From Bacteroidota bacterium (GTDB lineage Bacteria > Bacteroidota > Bacteroidia > Sphingobacteriales > Sphingobacteriaceae), in contig JABDAU010000001.1 of the NCBI GenBank assembly GCA_013289045.1, positions 1-64,000 on the forward strand: a stretch of 64,000 bases of DNA, given 5' to 3'. The notes beneath the pieces are model-generated. The model was not told the origin of the DNA. It saw only the letters and a program-made list of their open reading frames with translations, and did not search any database. The translations under genes were made by a program, and so were the position numbers. Of the stretch, positions 8,047 to 25,687 are shown piece after piece (positions within the stretch are counted from its first letter, which is position 1; every line of letters starts with the position of its first letter).

Positions 8047-8802
8047 ATGAACATGCTTAAATGTATAATAGTTGATGACGAACAATTTTCAGTTGATGCG
8101 ATAATGAAGTACATAAACCTTACACCCAATTTGGATGTAATAGGTGTTTATACCGACCCGGTTAATGCACTCCAGACCATTTCTTCTGATGATGATATCG
8201 ACCTGCTATTTATGGATATCGACATGCCGTGGCTTTCAGGCCTCGAGCTGGCAAAGGCTTTGCGCTCTAAAACACAAAAGCTGGTATTTACCACTGCGCA
8301 CTCAAAATATGCTTTCGACGCCTTCGAGGTTGAAGGTGATGCTTTCCTGCTAAAGCCTTTTACATTTGGGAAATTTTCAACCACTATAAACAGGCTATTT
8401 CCCGAGAAGGCCGCAAGCAGTACATCTGCAACCAACACCCAAATGGAGAATGATTACTTCCTGGTAAAAAGCAAAGAAGACGACCTGGCAATAGTAAAAA
8501 TAAAATACAATGAGGTGATAGCGTTTGAAAGCCTGCAGAACTATGTGAAGATTCACCTGGCCAATAATAAAACGCTTGTAGCTTATTTAACGCTGAAGGA
8601 TGTATTGCAACTGCTAAAGTTCAGGCCGGAATTTCAACAATTTCATAGGGCCTATATTATTTCGACGGATTGTATCAGCCAGATTAAGGGTAACACCATA
8701 CAAATGAGTGACGGGTTATCTTTCCCGGTGGGTGATGTTTATAAGGAGCAATTTAATAATTACCTTGAGGATAAATTATTACTTACATCAAGAAAGCGAT
8801 AG
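8047..8802 (+). CDS. LytTR-family response regulator (paralog 2)
   Basis: 251 residues from the ATG at 8047, chosen because the receiver domain begins immediately (LKCIIVDDE); a longer reading from 8020 adds nine poorly matching residues. The receiver carries Asp57 in LLFMDIDMP, FTTAH and FLLKPF. A LytTR output domain follows (AFESLQNYVKIHL, QFHRAYIIS). It aligns without gaps to the divergent regulator over long blocks, for example KLVFTTAHSKY versus KLVFTTAHTKY, so the pair arose by duplication. No kinase is encoded beside it, so it may share the LytS kinase or act as an orphan. It ends two bases from the convergent HAD gene with no visible terminator. Confidence 0.9.
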   Translation: MNMLKCIIVDDEQFSVDAIMKYINLTPNLDVIGVYTDPVNALQTISSDDDIDLLFMDIDMPWLSGLELAKALRSKTQKLVFTTAHSKYAFDAFEVEGDAFLLKPFTFGKFSTTINRLFPEKAASSTSATNTQMENDYFLVKSKEDDLAIVKIKYNEVIAFESLQNYVKIHLANNKTLVAYLTLKDVLQLLKFRPEFQQFHRAYIISTDCISQIKGNTIQMSDGLSFPVGDVYKEQFNNYLEDKLLLTSRKR

Positions 8803-8804
8803 CC

Positions 8805-9479
8805 TTAGTGCAGATGCGGAATAATATTACTTTTACTTTCGTAGTCATTCCAAAATCCAATCACATTCTCAAGGTATATAAATTCCGATGCTTCGTGCGT
8901 TGTGGTTAAAACTACGGTTTTCATTCCGGCGTTTTGTGCCGCTTCTGCTCCTTTCGGCGCATCTTCAAACACAAGGCAATTTTCAGGTGGTGTGTTTAAA
9001 AGCTGAGCGGCTTTGAGAAAGGTTTCGGGGTGTGGTTTGCTTTCCACTACATCGTGTGCGCTTACAATAGCCTGAAAGTATTCGCGAATTTGCAAACCGT
9101 CAAGCACAAAATCGATATTTGAAGGTATTGCGGCAGAGGCAATGGCCATTTTAATGCCGGCATCCTTTGCCTTTTGAAGGAACTCCTGAAGTCCCGGGAT
9201 CAATTTTAATTCAGGCAGGAATGTCTTACGGTATTGCCGCTCTTTTTCTTCGGAGATCCGGGTCAGTTCATCCTCTGTAAAACGATCCGGCCCAAAAAAT
9301 CGCTTGAGCACTTCGCTGTTCTTGCCATACATTTCCCGCTTTACACGGGCATAATCGAAATTGCCGCCAAGGTCGTTATTCAGCACATGCATCCAGCCTT
9401 TGGTGTGGTATTCCATGTCGTTGATCATGGTTCCGTTCAGATCGAAGATGAAGGCTTTTATATTTTGAAGATCGGTCAT
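8805..9479 (-). CDS. HAD-superfamily phosphatase / beta-phosphoglucomutase-like
   Basis: 224-residue soluble protein of the HAD Ia group. Motif I is FDLNGT (residues about 12-17), motif II is ASAA, motif III is SKPHPE, and motif IV is VFEDAPKGAEAAQNAGM. A helical cap lies between motifs I and II, as in beta-phosphoglucomutases and small sugar-phosphate phosphatases. The second motif I aspartate (DxD), the usual acid/base, is replaced by Asn (DxN). It is the last gene of the giant operon, ten bases after GH127, so a role in handling sugar phosphates from the polysaccharide is inferred. Substrate unknown. Confidence 0.8.
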   Translation of the reverse strand: MTDLQNIKAFIFDLNGTMINDMEYHTKGWMHVLNNDLGGNFDYARVKREMYGKNSEVLKRFFGPDRFTEDELTRISEEKERQYRKTFLPELKLIPGLQEFLQKAKDAGIKMAIASAAIPSNIDFVLDGLQIREYFQAIVSAHDVVESKPHPETFLKAAQLLNTPPENCLVFEDAPKGAEAAQNAGMKTVVLTTTHEASEFIYLENVIGFWNDYESKSNIIPHLH

Positions 9480-9489
9480 TATTAATTTG

Positions 9490-11523
9490 TCAATTCACAA
9501 ATGGGATCCACGTTTCCATATTCGTGTGCCCCCGGTTATCCCATGCATAGTATGGTACCAGTTTTATACTGATGGCCTTATCAGGTAAAGTAACTTCCTG
9601 GTATAATTTATTACTCCAATTGCTATTCTTCCTCACATCAGCCATTCCGGACAAACTTACCATATCGCTCCCGGATATCTTTGTCATCTGTGGTTTTAAT
9701 GCCGATTTATTATTAAGCGCAATATTGAGGATCCTTTGTCCTTTTGGCAGATCAACGCCTTCGAGGCAATACACCACCGGACCCCGCTTTACAGCTACCT
9801 GGTTACGGACCTCTTCAACCAGCGGATTTGCTTCCATCAGCTTCACCGGCATCGGCAAATTTAATTCAATATGGTCACCTTGCAGCCATGTGCGGGTAAT
9901 TTCGGCGTATTTTCCGGATACCAGCTTAATATTGGCAGGTTTGCCATTGATTATCAGCGTTGAATTATCGCACCAACCTGGTATCCTCAGGAATACGGAA
10001 AATGCTTTGCCCGTTGTACCATCAAAGCGAATATCGATATGCCCGTTCCATGGGTAGTTTGTGGTTTGAGTAAGTTTGATAGCTGAACCGTCTTTCAATT
10101 TGGTCGACAACTTATTGCCGCCATACAAATTGAACCAAAGCCCTTTATCTGACACGTTGTACATGTAATTGCTTACCTCGGCTATGGTACGCACCACGTT
10201 TGGCGGGCAGCAATCCGAATAACCTATATAGCCCACCCTATCGCGCGACCAGCGTTGCCTGAACGGCAGATCATCATTAACGCTCAGCGGATTGGTATAA
10301 AAAAACTTCGTTCCATCCAAACTGATGCCTGATAGCATGCCATTATATAATGTAGTTTCCATCACATCAGCATATTTGGCATCGCCTGTTAATTGCAGCA
10401 TGCGCCAGTTCCACAACACGTTGCCTACGCTGGCGCAGGTTTCATTATGGGCAGTAAAATTGGGTAATTGATAATCGCGACCGTAAGCCTGGTGAATTTC
10501 CTGTACGTCTTTTAATTGGTAAGATGTACCATCAGGTGAAGCGCCATCATACAATGCTCCGCAGCCACCTGTTATATACATTTTACGGTTCACTACATCG
10601 TTCCAGACCAAATTTAGCGTGTGCATCAGTGTGGTATCGCCTGTTTCGGCATAAACATCGGCTGCACCTGCGTAAAGGTAATTTGCACGTACGGCATGCC
10701 CAGTTGCCGCGGTTTGCTGCCTAAATGGGAACCGGTCCTGGTTATCGTCGGTGCCATCCTTCATCAATCCACGAATATCGATGAGGTTTTTAGCCAATTC
10801 AAGGTATTTTGGATCATGCGTAGTGCGGTACATTTCCACCACACCCATATAATGCGATGGGCAAATAGCATTACGTGCCAGCTCCGGCGAGGCAGTTTTA
10901 TAAAAGCGATATAAATAATCAGTTGCCTTAATGGCGACGTCGAGGAAATTTCGTTTACCGGTAACCCGGTAGTGGATACAGGCAGCGGTCATTAAATGTC
11001 CGAGGTTATAAGTCTCGAAATTCAGCCTGTCTTCAAATGCCTTTGTATTTTTTGGATCTTTTCTTTCGGCAATAAGCGTAGGTGTGTGGATATAACCATC
11101 GGCACGCTGGGCTTTAGCAAAGATGGCTATCGTACGATCCATCAGTGTATCCAGTTTGGGATCATGAGTAACAGCATACATTGCGGCAACGGCTTCAAAC
11201 AACTTGTAAAAATCACCATCCTGGAATGGAGGCCCAAGATGTGAGCCGGTATCCAATCCGGCAGCGATCTCAAAGTTCTGGATCGCGTGACCAATTTTAG
11301 GATCGGTATAGATCCGCCATAAATTGGGGATCATGGTTTCCCGGCAAACTTTAAAGCGGTCGGCCCAGAAACCATTCGTCCAGGTAACATCGCCCATATC
11401 CACACTGCTCAATTTGGAATAGGGACTGGCCGATGTATTTACCAATGATCTATCCTGCGCCCGCAAAGCAGATGCCATTAAAACCAAAATTGATAATATA
11501 AAAATCTTCCTCACGTTTCTCAT
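9490..11523 (-). CDS. GH127-like beta-L-arabinofuranosidase, secreted
   Basis: 677 residues with a signal peptide (ends ALRAQ). The DUF1680/GH127-type (alpha/alpha)6 barrel starts with MGDVTWTNGFWADRF. Family zinc-site residues are visible: HNETCAS gives Glu361 and Cys363, and SDCCPPN gives Cys438 and Cys439, with spacing close to that of characterised HypBA1. One of the paired Cys residues is the catalytic nucleophile in this family. The C-terminal part is a beta-sandwich. Family members remove beta-L-arabinofuranose and, in one RG-II enzyme, aceric acid; GH146 is related. It sits in the operon between GH106 and the HAD gene. Confidence 0.85.
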   Translation of the reverse strand: MRNVRKIFILSILVLMASALRAQDRSLVNTSASPYSKLSSVDMGDVTWTNGFWADRFKVCRETMIPNLWRIYTDPKIGHAIQNFEIAAGLDTGSHLGPPFQDGDFYKLFEAVAAMYAVTHDPKLDTLMDRTIAIFAKAQRADGYIHTPTLIAERKDPKNTKAFEDRLNFETYNLGHLMTAACIHYRVTGKRNFLDVAIKATDYLYRFYKTASPELARNAICPSHYMGVVEMYRTTHDPKYLELAKNLIDIRGLMKDGTDDNQDRFPFRQQTAATGHAVRANYLYAGAADVYAETGDTTLMHTLNLVWNDVVNRKMYITGGCGALYDGASPDGTSYQLKDVQEIHQAYGRDYQLPNFTAHNETCASVGNVLWNWRMLQLTGDAKYADVMETTLYNGMLSGISLDGTKFFYTNPLSVNDDLPFRQRWSRDRVGYIGYSDCCPPNVVRTIAEVSNYMYNVSDKGLWFNLYGGNKLSTKLKDGSAIKLTQTTNYPWNGHIDIRFDGTTGKAFSVFLRIPGWCDNSTLIINGKPANIKLVSGKYAEITRTWLQGDHIELNLPMPVKLMEANPLVEEVRNQVAVKRGPVVYCLEGVDLPKGQRILNIALNNKSALKPQMTKISGSDMVSLSGMADVRKNSNWSNKLYQEVTLPDKAISIKLVPYYAWDNRGHTNMETWIPFVN

Positions 11524-11533
11524 TGCTATTTCG

Positions 11534-20402
<8,869 letters not shown>

Positions 20403-20406
20403 AATA

Positions 20407-22002
20407 CTATTTAAATATGATATACAGGCATATCATTACGATAACCAGCAAAGTCCAGGCGATCTTTACACGTTTAGTTGGTTTGAAGGCATTAGCGTCG
20501 ATTACCTTTGCTACAATATGGCGCACAGGTTTTGGATCCAGCAGTGAAATGATGACCGCACTAACCATTAATATCACGAAGATAAGGAATGATAGTACGA
20601 GATAATGCGGCCAGAAATGATATTTATCCGGCGTTAAAACCCAAAGATAAAGCACACCGGTACCCAGGCTGAATGCCGAGCCGAAAGACAGCACTGCGTT
20701 TACTGCCAGTCGCGTGGTTTTCTTCCAGTAAACCGTCATTAAAAATACAACAGCCAACGGGGGTGCAATAAAGCCGAGTACCGATTGGAATACATCGAAC
20801 AGGTTTAAACCTTTAATATTATCGATTGCTAACGCTACGATCACGGCAAAAACGCAGCCCGCGATAACGGTCATACGGCCAACTTTAATGATCTGTTTAT
20901 TTGTAGCCTCCGGATTGAACTTCTTCACATAAATATCCATAGTAAATACGGTGCTCAGTGAATTAAGCGAAGAGCCGATAGTGCCCACCAACACGGCAAT
21001 TAGTACGACAATCACTAATCCGTTCAATCCTGGCGGGAAAAGGTGCGTAACCATGGTCATGTAGGCCTCGTTAGGGTCTTTTAAACCAGGGAAAAGGATA
21101 TAGCACAAAATGCCTGTAAGAATGAACAAGGGTAACGAAAGTATTTTGAGCCAGCCGATGAAGTTAACACCCAGTTGCCCCTGCTCCAGGTTTTTGGCGC
21201 CTAAAACCGACTGCACCATGGCCTGATCGGTGCAGAAAAAGGCAATGGCCGACACAGGGTAGCCCAGTAAAATAGCATACCATGGATATTTTTTATCGCT
21301 GGCAGGATGCACCAAATTCCAGTAATTTGATGGTACTTTATGCCAAACTGCGGATAAACCGCCTGCCTTTACAACACCCATAACGGTAAGCAATAACGAC
21401 ACCGCGATGAGCAATATCATTTGGAAATAGTTCACTTTGGCGATGGCTTTCAGGCCGCCTGCGAAAGTGAACAACCCGGCAAATGCCACCAATACGATCA
21501 CCGATTCCCACATCGGGATGCCTAATATCTGGCGCACCAAAAAGCCCCCGGCAAATAAACCTAACGAGAGCCACGAGATGAGCATTTTAACCAGCGCATA
21601 CCAAGCCAGTATATTTTGTGTTGAATCGCCGTAGCGTTTACCCATAAATTCGGGCATGGTGCTTACTTTGGCAGCGATATATTTCGGCGCGAAGACCAAA
21701 GCCAGCAACATCAGAAATACAAAGGCGTACCAATCGAAATTTACCGCTACTATGCCGGTGCTATAACCGATACTGGCAAAAGCGAGCAGCATGGACGGCC
21801 CCACGTTGGTGCCCCACATATTAAAGCCGATACTCGTCCACCCCAGCGATTTATTGGCGAGGAAAAGTGTTTCGCCTGGTTTTTTCTTTTTGGAGAAACT
21901 GGCGCGGTAACCGATAAAAACCAACACAATCACGTAAGCGACCACGATACCGTAATCGAGTGCGGTTAAATTGGTTACCAAGCTGCCCATTGCTATCGTC
22001 AT
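20407..22002 (-). CDS. Sodium:solute symporter (SSS family), sugar type
   Basis: 531-residue inner-membrane protein with about 14 hydrophobic segments. The SSS-type opening ALDYGIVVAYVIVLVFIGY, the GETLFLANKSLGWTSIGFNMWGTNVGPS segment (transmembrane helix 1 with its unwound core) and LVGTIGSSLNSLSTVFTMDIY (helix 8, sodium site) are clear. It probably imports a monosaccharide or uronate released by the periplasmic hydrolases, driven by Na+. The start overlaps the oxidoreductase stop by four bases. Substrate cannot be read from sequence. Confidence 0.9.
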   Translation of the reverse strand: MTIAMGSLVTNLTALDYGIVVAYVIVLVFIGYRASFSKKKKPGETLFLANKSLGWTSIGFNMWGTNVGPSMLLAFASIGYSTGIVAVNFDWYAFVFLMLLALVFAPKYIAAKVSTMPEFMGKRYGDSTQNILAWYALVKMLISWLSLGLFAGGFLVRQILGIPMWESVIVLVAFAGLFTFAGGLKAIAKVNYFQMILLIAVSLLLTVMGVVKAGGLSAVWHKVPSNYWNLVHPASDKKYPWYAILLGYPVSAIAFFCTDQAMVQSVLGAKNLEQGQLGVNFIGWLKILSLPLFILTGILCYILFPGLKDPNEAYMTMVTHLFPPGLNGLVIVVLIAVLVGTIGSSLNSLSTVFTMDIYVKKFNPEATNKQIIKVGRMTVIAGCVFAVIVALAIDNIKGLNLFDVFQSVLGFIAPPLAVVFLMTVYWKKTTRLAVNAVLSFGSAFSLGTGVLYLWVLTPDKYHFWPHYLVLSFLIFVILMVSAVIISLLDPKPVRHIVAKVIDANAFKPTKRVKIAWTLLVIVMICLYIIFK

Positions 22003-23084
22003 GATTTTAATTGCTCAGGTGATAAGTTAAATTCAGCTAGTATTTCTGCAATTTTTACGGGCTTGCCAGTTTTAAGCGACCTGTCCATTGCCTGCAATAA
22101 TGCAACCGTGCCGATGCCTTCTTTTATATCGGGATATGCAATTTGACCGCTATCGAGGCAATCGGCAAAGTATTCCAGGTAATTTTGATACTCTCCTGCG
22201 TGATGGCTTTGGCCTTCGAAGCGGAAATAATATTTCAGCGTTTTGTCGCCCCAGTACACGATCTTTTCCTCGCCGGTTTTGTCGGTCACGGCATAGCGCA
22301 GCTCATGGTAGTCCGCCTGCGATGCGCCTTCTGTACAGCGAAGGATCACGCTCATGCCGCTGTCGCGCTGCGTGGGTTGGGTAGCACCGGTATACGCGCC
22401 GCTTACGCGGGCAATATGGCCGTCAGAGGCTTTAAAGATAAAGTGCATGGTATCCTCATTTTTCAGCCCGGCGGTTTTGCCGTTGCTGCTGATCATACCA
22501 TAACCCATTACTTCCTCCACATCCGGCAGATACCAGCGGATAAAATCAACCGGGTGGCTTAAGCCGCCATACAGCCATTTGAAAGCCTGTTCCAATGCCC
22601 AGGGCTTTTCCAGGAACCAGCGGTGATCGGCATGGTAATGGCTTTCAACCGTGATCAGCTCACCGATCAGCCCTGCTTCAAAATCTTTACGCTGCCTTTT
22701 TGCAGGCTCGAAAAAGCGTGAGCTTTGGCCTACAAAGATCTTTTTGCCGGACTTTTCGGCTACATCCAGCAGTTCCTGCGCTTTTGAAAGATCGTCGATA
22801 AATGGCTTGGTGCATATTACGTGTTTACCGTGCAGCAGCGCTTGCTTTACATGTTCGGCATGGAGGTGATCGGGCGTGTAAATGGCTATGGCGTCGATTT
22901 TGGGATTGTTCAACAATTCCTCGTAACTGGTGGTGTATTTATGAAAGTTGAATTCCTCAGCCCGTTGTTTGCATAGATCAATATTCCGGTCGCACACCAT
23001 CACCAGCTCGCATTTACTGCTTTGCAACGCTGCCGACATGGTGCTGCGGCCCTCGCCTAATCCTAATATTCCTAATCGTAACAT
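21999..23084 (-). CDS. Gfo/Idh/MocA-family oxidoreductase
   Basis: About 361 residues from the ATG at 23084, chosen because the Rossmann strand and dinucleotide loop LGILGLGEGRS follow at once and because it lies one base after the preceding stop. The longer reading adds 15 implausible residues. The usual EKP motif appears as CTKP (HVICTKPF), keeping the catalytic Lys, and a GLSHPVDFIRWYLPD segment supplies the substrate-site His. There is no signal peptide, so the protein is cytoplasmic. Members oxidise or reduce sugars or uronates with NAD(P). A role in catabolising an imported sugar is inferred from its coupling to the symporter gene. Confidence 0.85.
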   Translation of the reverse strand: MLRLGILGLGEGRSTMSAALQSSKCELVMVCDRNIDLCKQRAEEFNFHKYTTSYEELLNNPKIDAIAIYTPDHLHAEHVKQALLHGKHVICTKPFIDDLSKAQELLDVAEKSGKKIFVGQSSRFFEPAKRQRKDFEAGLIGELITVESHYHADHRWFLEKPWALEQAFKWLYGGLSHPVDFIRWYLPDVEEVMGYGMISSNGKTAGLKNEDTMHFIFKASDGHIARVSGAYTGATQPTQRDSGMSVILRCTEGASQADYHELRYAVTDKTGEEKIVYWGDKTLKYYFRFEGQSHHAGEYQNYLEYFADCLDSGQIAYPDIKEGIGTVALLQAMDRSLKTGKPVKIAEILAEFNLSPEQLKS

Positions 23085-23085
23085 A

Positions 23086-23763
23086 TTATTTATCCTTATC
23101 GATATCTTTAAAAAACACCCATGTCTCACCTTTTTTAGTGCCCTCTATTCCTTCCTGGTATTTGCTCATCATTTTGTTCCAGTCGTCAACACGGGGATTA
23201 TTTTTCGAGGTGAGCGGGTTCAGTTCATCCAGCGTTTTTCCTTTTGGTATGCTGATGACCAGCATGAGCTGCCGACCTGTTTTGAATACCAGTAACTGTT
23301 GGAAATGGGCATTGCAAAAGCCTTGCGAAACCTCCGGCCATTTCTGAAATTGCGTGGCATGGTAGTTCAAATATTCCTGCTGCATTTTGGGATCGTTCAC
23401 CAGGTTGGCGGAGAGGATGATATTTGTCCATTCTTTGGCGACTGTTTTATCGCTGCAATATTTGCGATTGAAATTGTAAAAGGGGTTTTGGAAGAAGATG
23501 ACTTTATTTTTTCCGAAATTTTTAATGATTAAACGTTCAAAGCCTATAACATCTTTAGTTTTTGTATAAAAAACAATTCGATTTTTCCAGCGCATGACGT
23601 TTTGAAGCCCTGTATCTGGATGAACTTTATTTGTAATGTTAAAGTCAAGACTACTGTTGCCGGGCATAATAACTTCTGCGATAACTGGTTGCAGAGTTTT
23701 ATTTTGGGCAAAAGCAGTTACACACAATATAATAAAGGCGGATATGATTGCTAATTTCTTCAT
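23086..23763 (-). CDS. Secreted protein with L-rhamnose-mutarotase-like domain
   Basis: 225 residues with a signal peptide (ends TAFAQ). The C-terminal half (about 120-220) matches the RhaM/DUF718 pattern: EYLNYHATQFQKWPEV corresponds to the family YxxxHxxxWPEL segment, with His135 in the position of the catalytic His. A beta-hairpin LMLVISIP and DDWNKMM (the family Trp) follow. RhaM interconverts alpha and beta anomers of L-rhamnose. The N-terminal half may be a degenerate second ferredoxin-like unit. Known RhaM proteins are about 104 residues and cytoplasmic, so the export signal and double length are unusual. The many rhamnosidases in this operon fit the assignment. Function is an inference. 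Confidence 0.65.
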   Translation of the reverse strand: MKKLAIISAFIILCVTAFAQNKTLQPVIAEVIMPGNSSLDFNITNKVHPDTGLQNVMRWKNRIVFYTKTKDVIGFERLIIKNFGKNKVIFFQNPFYNFNRKYCSDKTVAKEWTNIILSANLVNDPKMQQEYLNYHATQFQKWPEVSQGFCNAHFQQLLVFKTGRQLMLVISIPKGKTLDELNPLTSKNNPRVDDWNKMMSKYQEGIEGTKKGETWVFFKDIDKDK

Positions 23764-23764
23764 A

Positions 23765-25687
23765 TCAATGGTTTATAGGTTGATTGTCCGGGTTAACTTT
23801 TGCGCCGTTTAACAAGTAGCGATACGGCTCCTGTAAACCGGCAGCTGATTTTACAGCCTCACCAACCTGTGGACCATTATTCTCCCAAACATTTCCGGGG
23901 CCATTGGCATTTTTCAGGAACTTTTCAGAGGGGCACCAGTTATTTTTTAATGTTATATAGGATGAACCTTCGTCGGTATACAGGTAAAACCAGTGCTGCG
24001 GATCATGCGCGTAGGATACTTTGTAGATGTCATCGACATAATTGCTGTCGATCACGGTATTCGGTTGTGCTGATAGCGTATATATTCCAGCCACATCATA
24101 CATGTGTTTGGCATAGTGATGGATCTTATTGGCGCGGATAAGGTTATCACTCATGCAATTGGTAGCCTTTGTCCACCCCCAGCCTACGCTGATGCCTGTA
24201 TAGGAAACATCGAAAATTTCGTTGTGCTCTATCTTTATTCCCTTTACATATCCGGCACCGATTCCAACGCATCCCCAATCTTCGTTGGTTACGTTGTAGA
24301 CCAGGTTATTGCTGATAGTTTCATTTGTGCAGATATCGCGAGCGTCCAGCGGATTGTATGGCAAATGTGCTTCGAAGCTTTCGTCCGAAAAAGTTCCTGC
24401 CAGTATGCCTGTGCCGCCTACGTCGGTAAACATGTTGCCTGATATTTCATCATCGTGCGTTCCTCGTACATAATCTAGTCCGGTTGAAGCTAAATGTGTA
24501 AAAATGCAATCTTTAAACCCGGTGTGATTGGCGTTGCTAACCTCTACCGCAGCATCTGGTCGACCAACCCAGGCCTGGTTTTCCAGTCCGCTTTTTTCAG
24601 GGGTACCTTTCGGCTTTAGCTTATAGGCATCCAGCAGGTACATTCCCGCCTGTAATGGCACATGGCCTTGCTGCGATGGCCTTAACCAGGTGGCGTATTC
24701 AAATTTTAATCCTTTGAAAAAGACGTAGGTTACAGGTCTGTCAATTATTCCTTCAACATGGACTAATTTTTCAAGTGATGGGGCAATCACCTTAGCGGTT
24801 TGCAAGTTTTCGCCGGCGCGAGGCCAGTAGTATAATTTACCCGCTCTGATATCTTCGTACCATTCACCGGGCTTATCTAAAAATGCTATGGAATTGGTAA
24901 GGTAGAATGCCGAGTTGCCATTCATTTTGTGATCCTTATCGATCATAGGCGGCGGCCAGGGGTGTTCAAATTCAATGTGGCTTTCGGGCTGATAGAAACT
25001 CAATGCGGCTTTATTGCCTTCCGTACGTATGGATTTGATACGCAGGTTGGCAATGCACCACATCTGGTGGATTACCATTTCCATCTGACCGGGATTAGCC
25101 GGCAGGCCATCTTTAGGCACTGGGATCCATATTTCCTGTTTCTGCTTGTCTACATCCAAAATGCGGTTCATTTCCTCATCGGTATTGCTTTCGCGTGCGC
25201 GGATAGCTTTTATGTCATTTATCCAAAGCTGGCGGAAAAGCAATTTACCTTCACTTGTTTGCGGTACATCGGCCACAAAAAGATGGGCTTGTGCCGAAGC
25301 GGGTAAACCGGCAATATGCTTTAACTCTTTTTTCCAATTGATAATTGGCACTCCGCCGCTTATTGCAGGTTTTTCGCCGGGCGCATTCTCGATGATGGTA
25401 GGTGACTCAGCGGTTCCTGAATCTTCCGGGCGAATAAATACAGGTTCGTTCAATACATATTCACCATCTTCAATGATGATATGGATACCGTTTTGTATGG
25501 ATGGATCTTTTAGGCGGCGTAACTCCCTTGCCTGCCGAATTGCTGCGGCTATGGTGAGCTTGGGGTTTTCTTTTGTACCGGTATTCGCGTCATTACCATT
25601 TGTCGCCACCCATATTTCGGCCGCGTGTGCAAAACTGCCGGTCAGGATCAGCAAAAAGCTAAATGATATGACGCGGAGTAGCTTCAT
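23765..25687 (-). CDS. Secreted right-handed beta-helix glycosidase, GH141-like
   Basis: 640 residues with a signal peptide (ends SFAHA). It opens with IWVATNGNDANTGTKENPKLTIAAAI, the common beginning of secreted parallel beta-helix enzymes, then GEYVLNEPVFIRPEDSGTAESPT. A middle beta-sandwich-like insertion contains LYYWPRAGENL. Repeating coils follow (GFKDCIFTHLASTGLDYV, NETISNNLVYNVTNEDWG, NCMSDNLIRANKIHH). This arrangement resembles GH141, which includes an alpha-L-fucosidase of RG-II breakdown and a xylanase; a polysaccharide lyase cannot be excluded. Its start shares a base with the previous stop (TAATG). Confidence 0.65.
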   Translation of the reverse strand: MKLLRVISFSFLLILTGSFAHAAEIWVATNGNDANTGTKENPKLTIAAAIRQARELRRLKDPSIQNGIHIIIEDGEYVLNEPVFIRPEDSGTAESPTIIENAPGEKPAISGGVPIINWKKELKHIAGLPASAQAHLFVADVPQTSEGKLLFRQLWINDIKAIRARESNTDEEMNRILDVDKQKQEIWIPVPKDGLPANPGQMEMVIHQMWCIANLRIKSIRTEGNKAALSFYQPESHIEFEHPWPPPMIDKDHKMNGNSAFYLTNSIAFLDKPGEWYEDIRAGKLYYWPRAGENLQTAKVIAPSLEKLVHVEGIIDRPVTYVFFKGLKFEYATWLRPSQQGHVPLQAGMYLLDAYKLKPKGTPEKSGLENQAWVGRPDAAVEVSNANHTGFKDCIFTHLASTGLDYVRGTHDDEISGNMFTDVGGTGILAGTFSDESFEAHLPYNPLDARDICTNETISNNLVYNVTNEDWGCVGIGAGYVKGIKIEHNEIFDVSYTGISVGWGWTKATNCMSDNLIRANKIHHYAKHMYDVAGIYTLSAQPNTVIDSNYVDDIYKVSYAHDPQHWFYLYTDEGSSYITLKNNWCPSEKFLKNANGPGNVWENNGPQVGEAVKSAAGLQEPYRYLLNGAKVNPDNQPINH

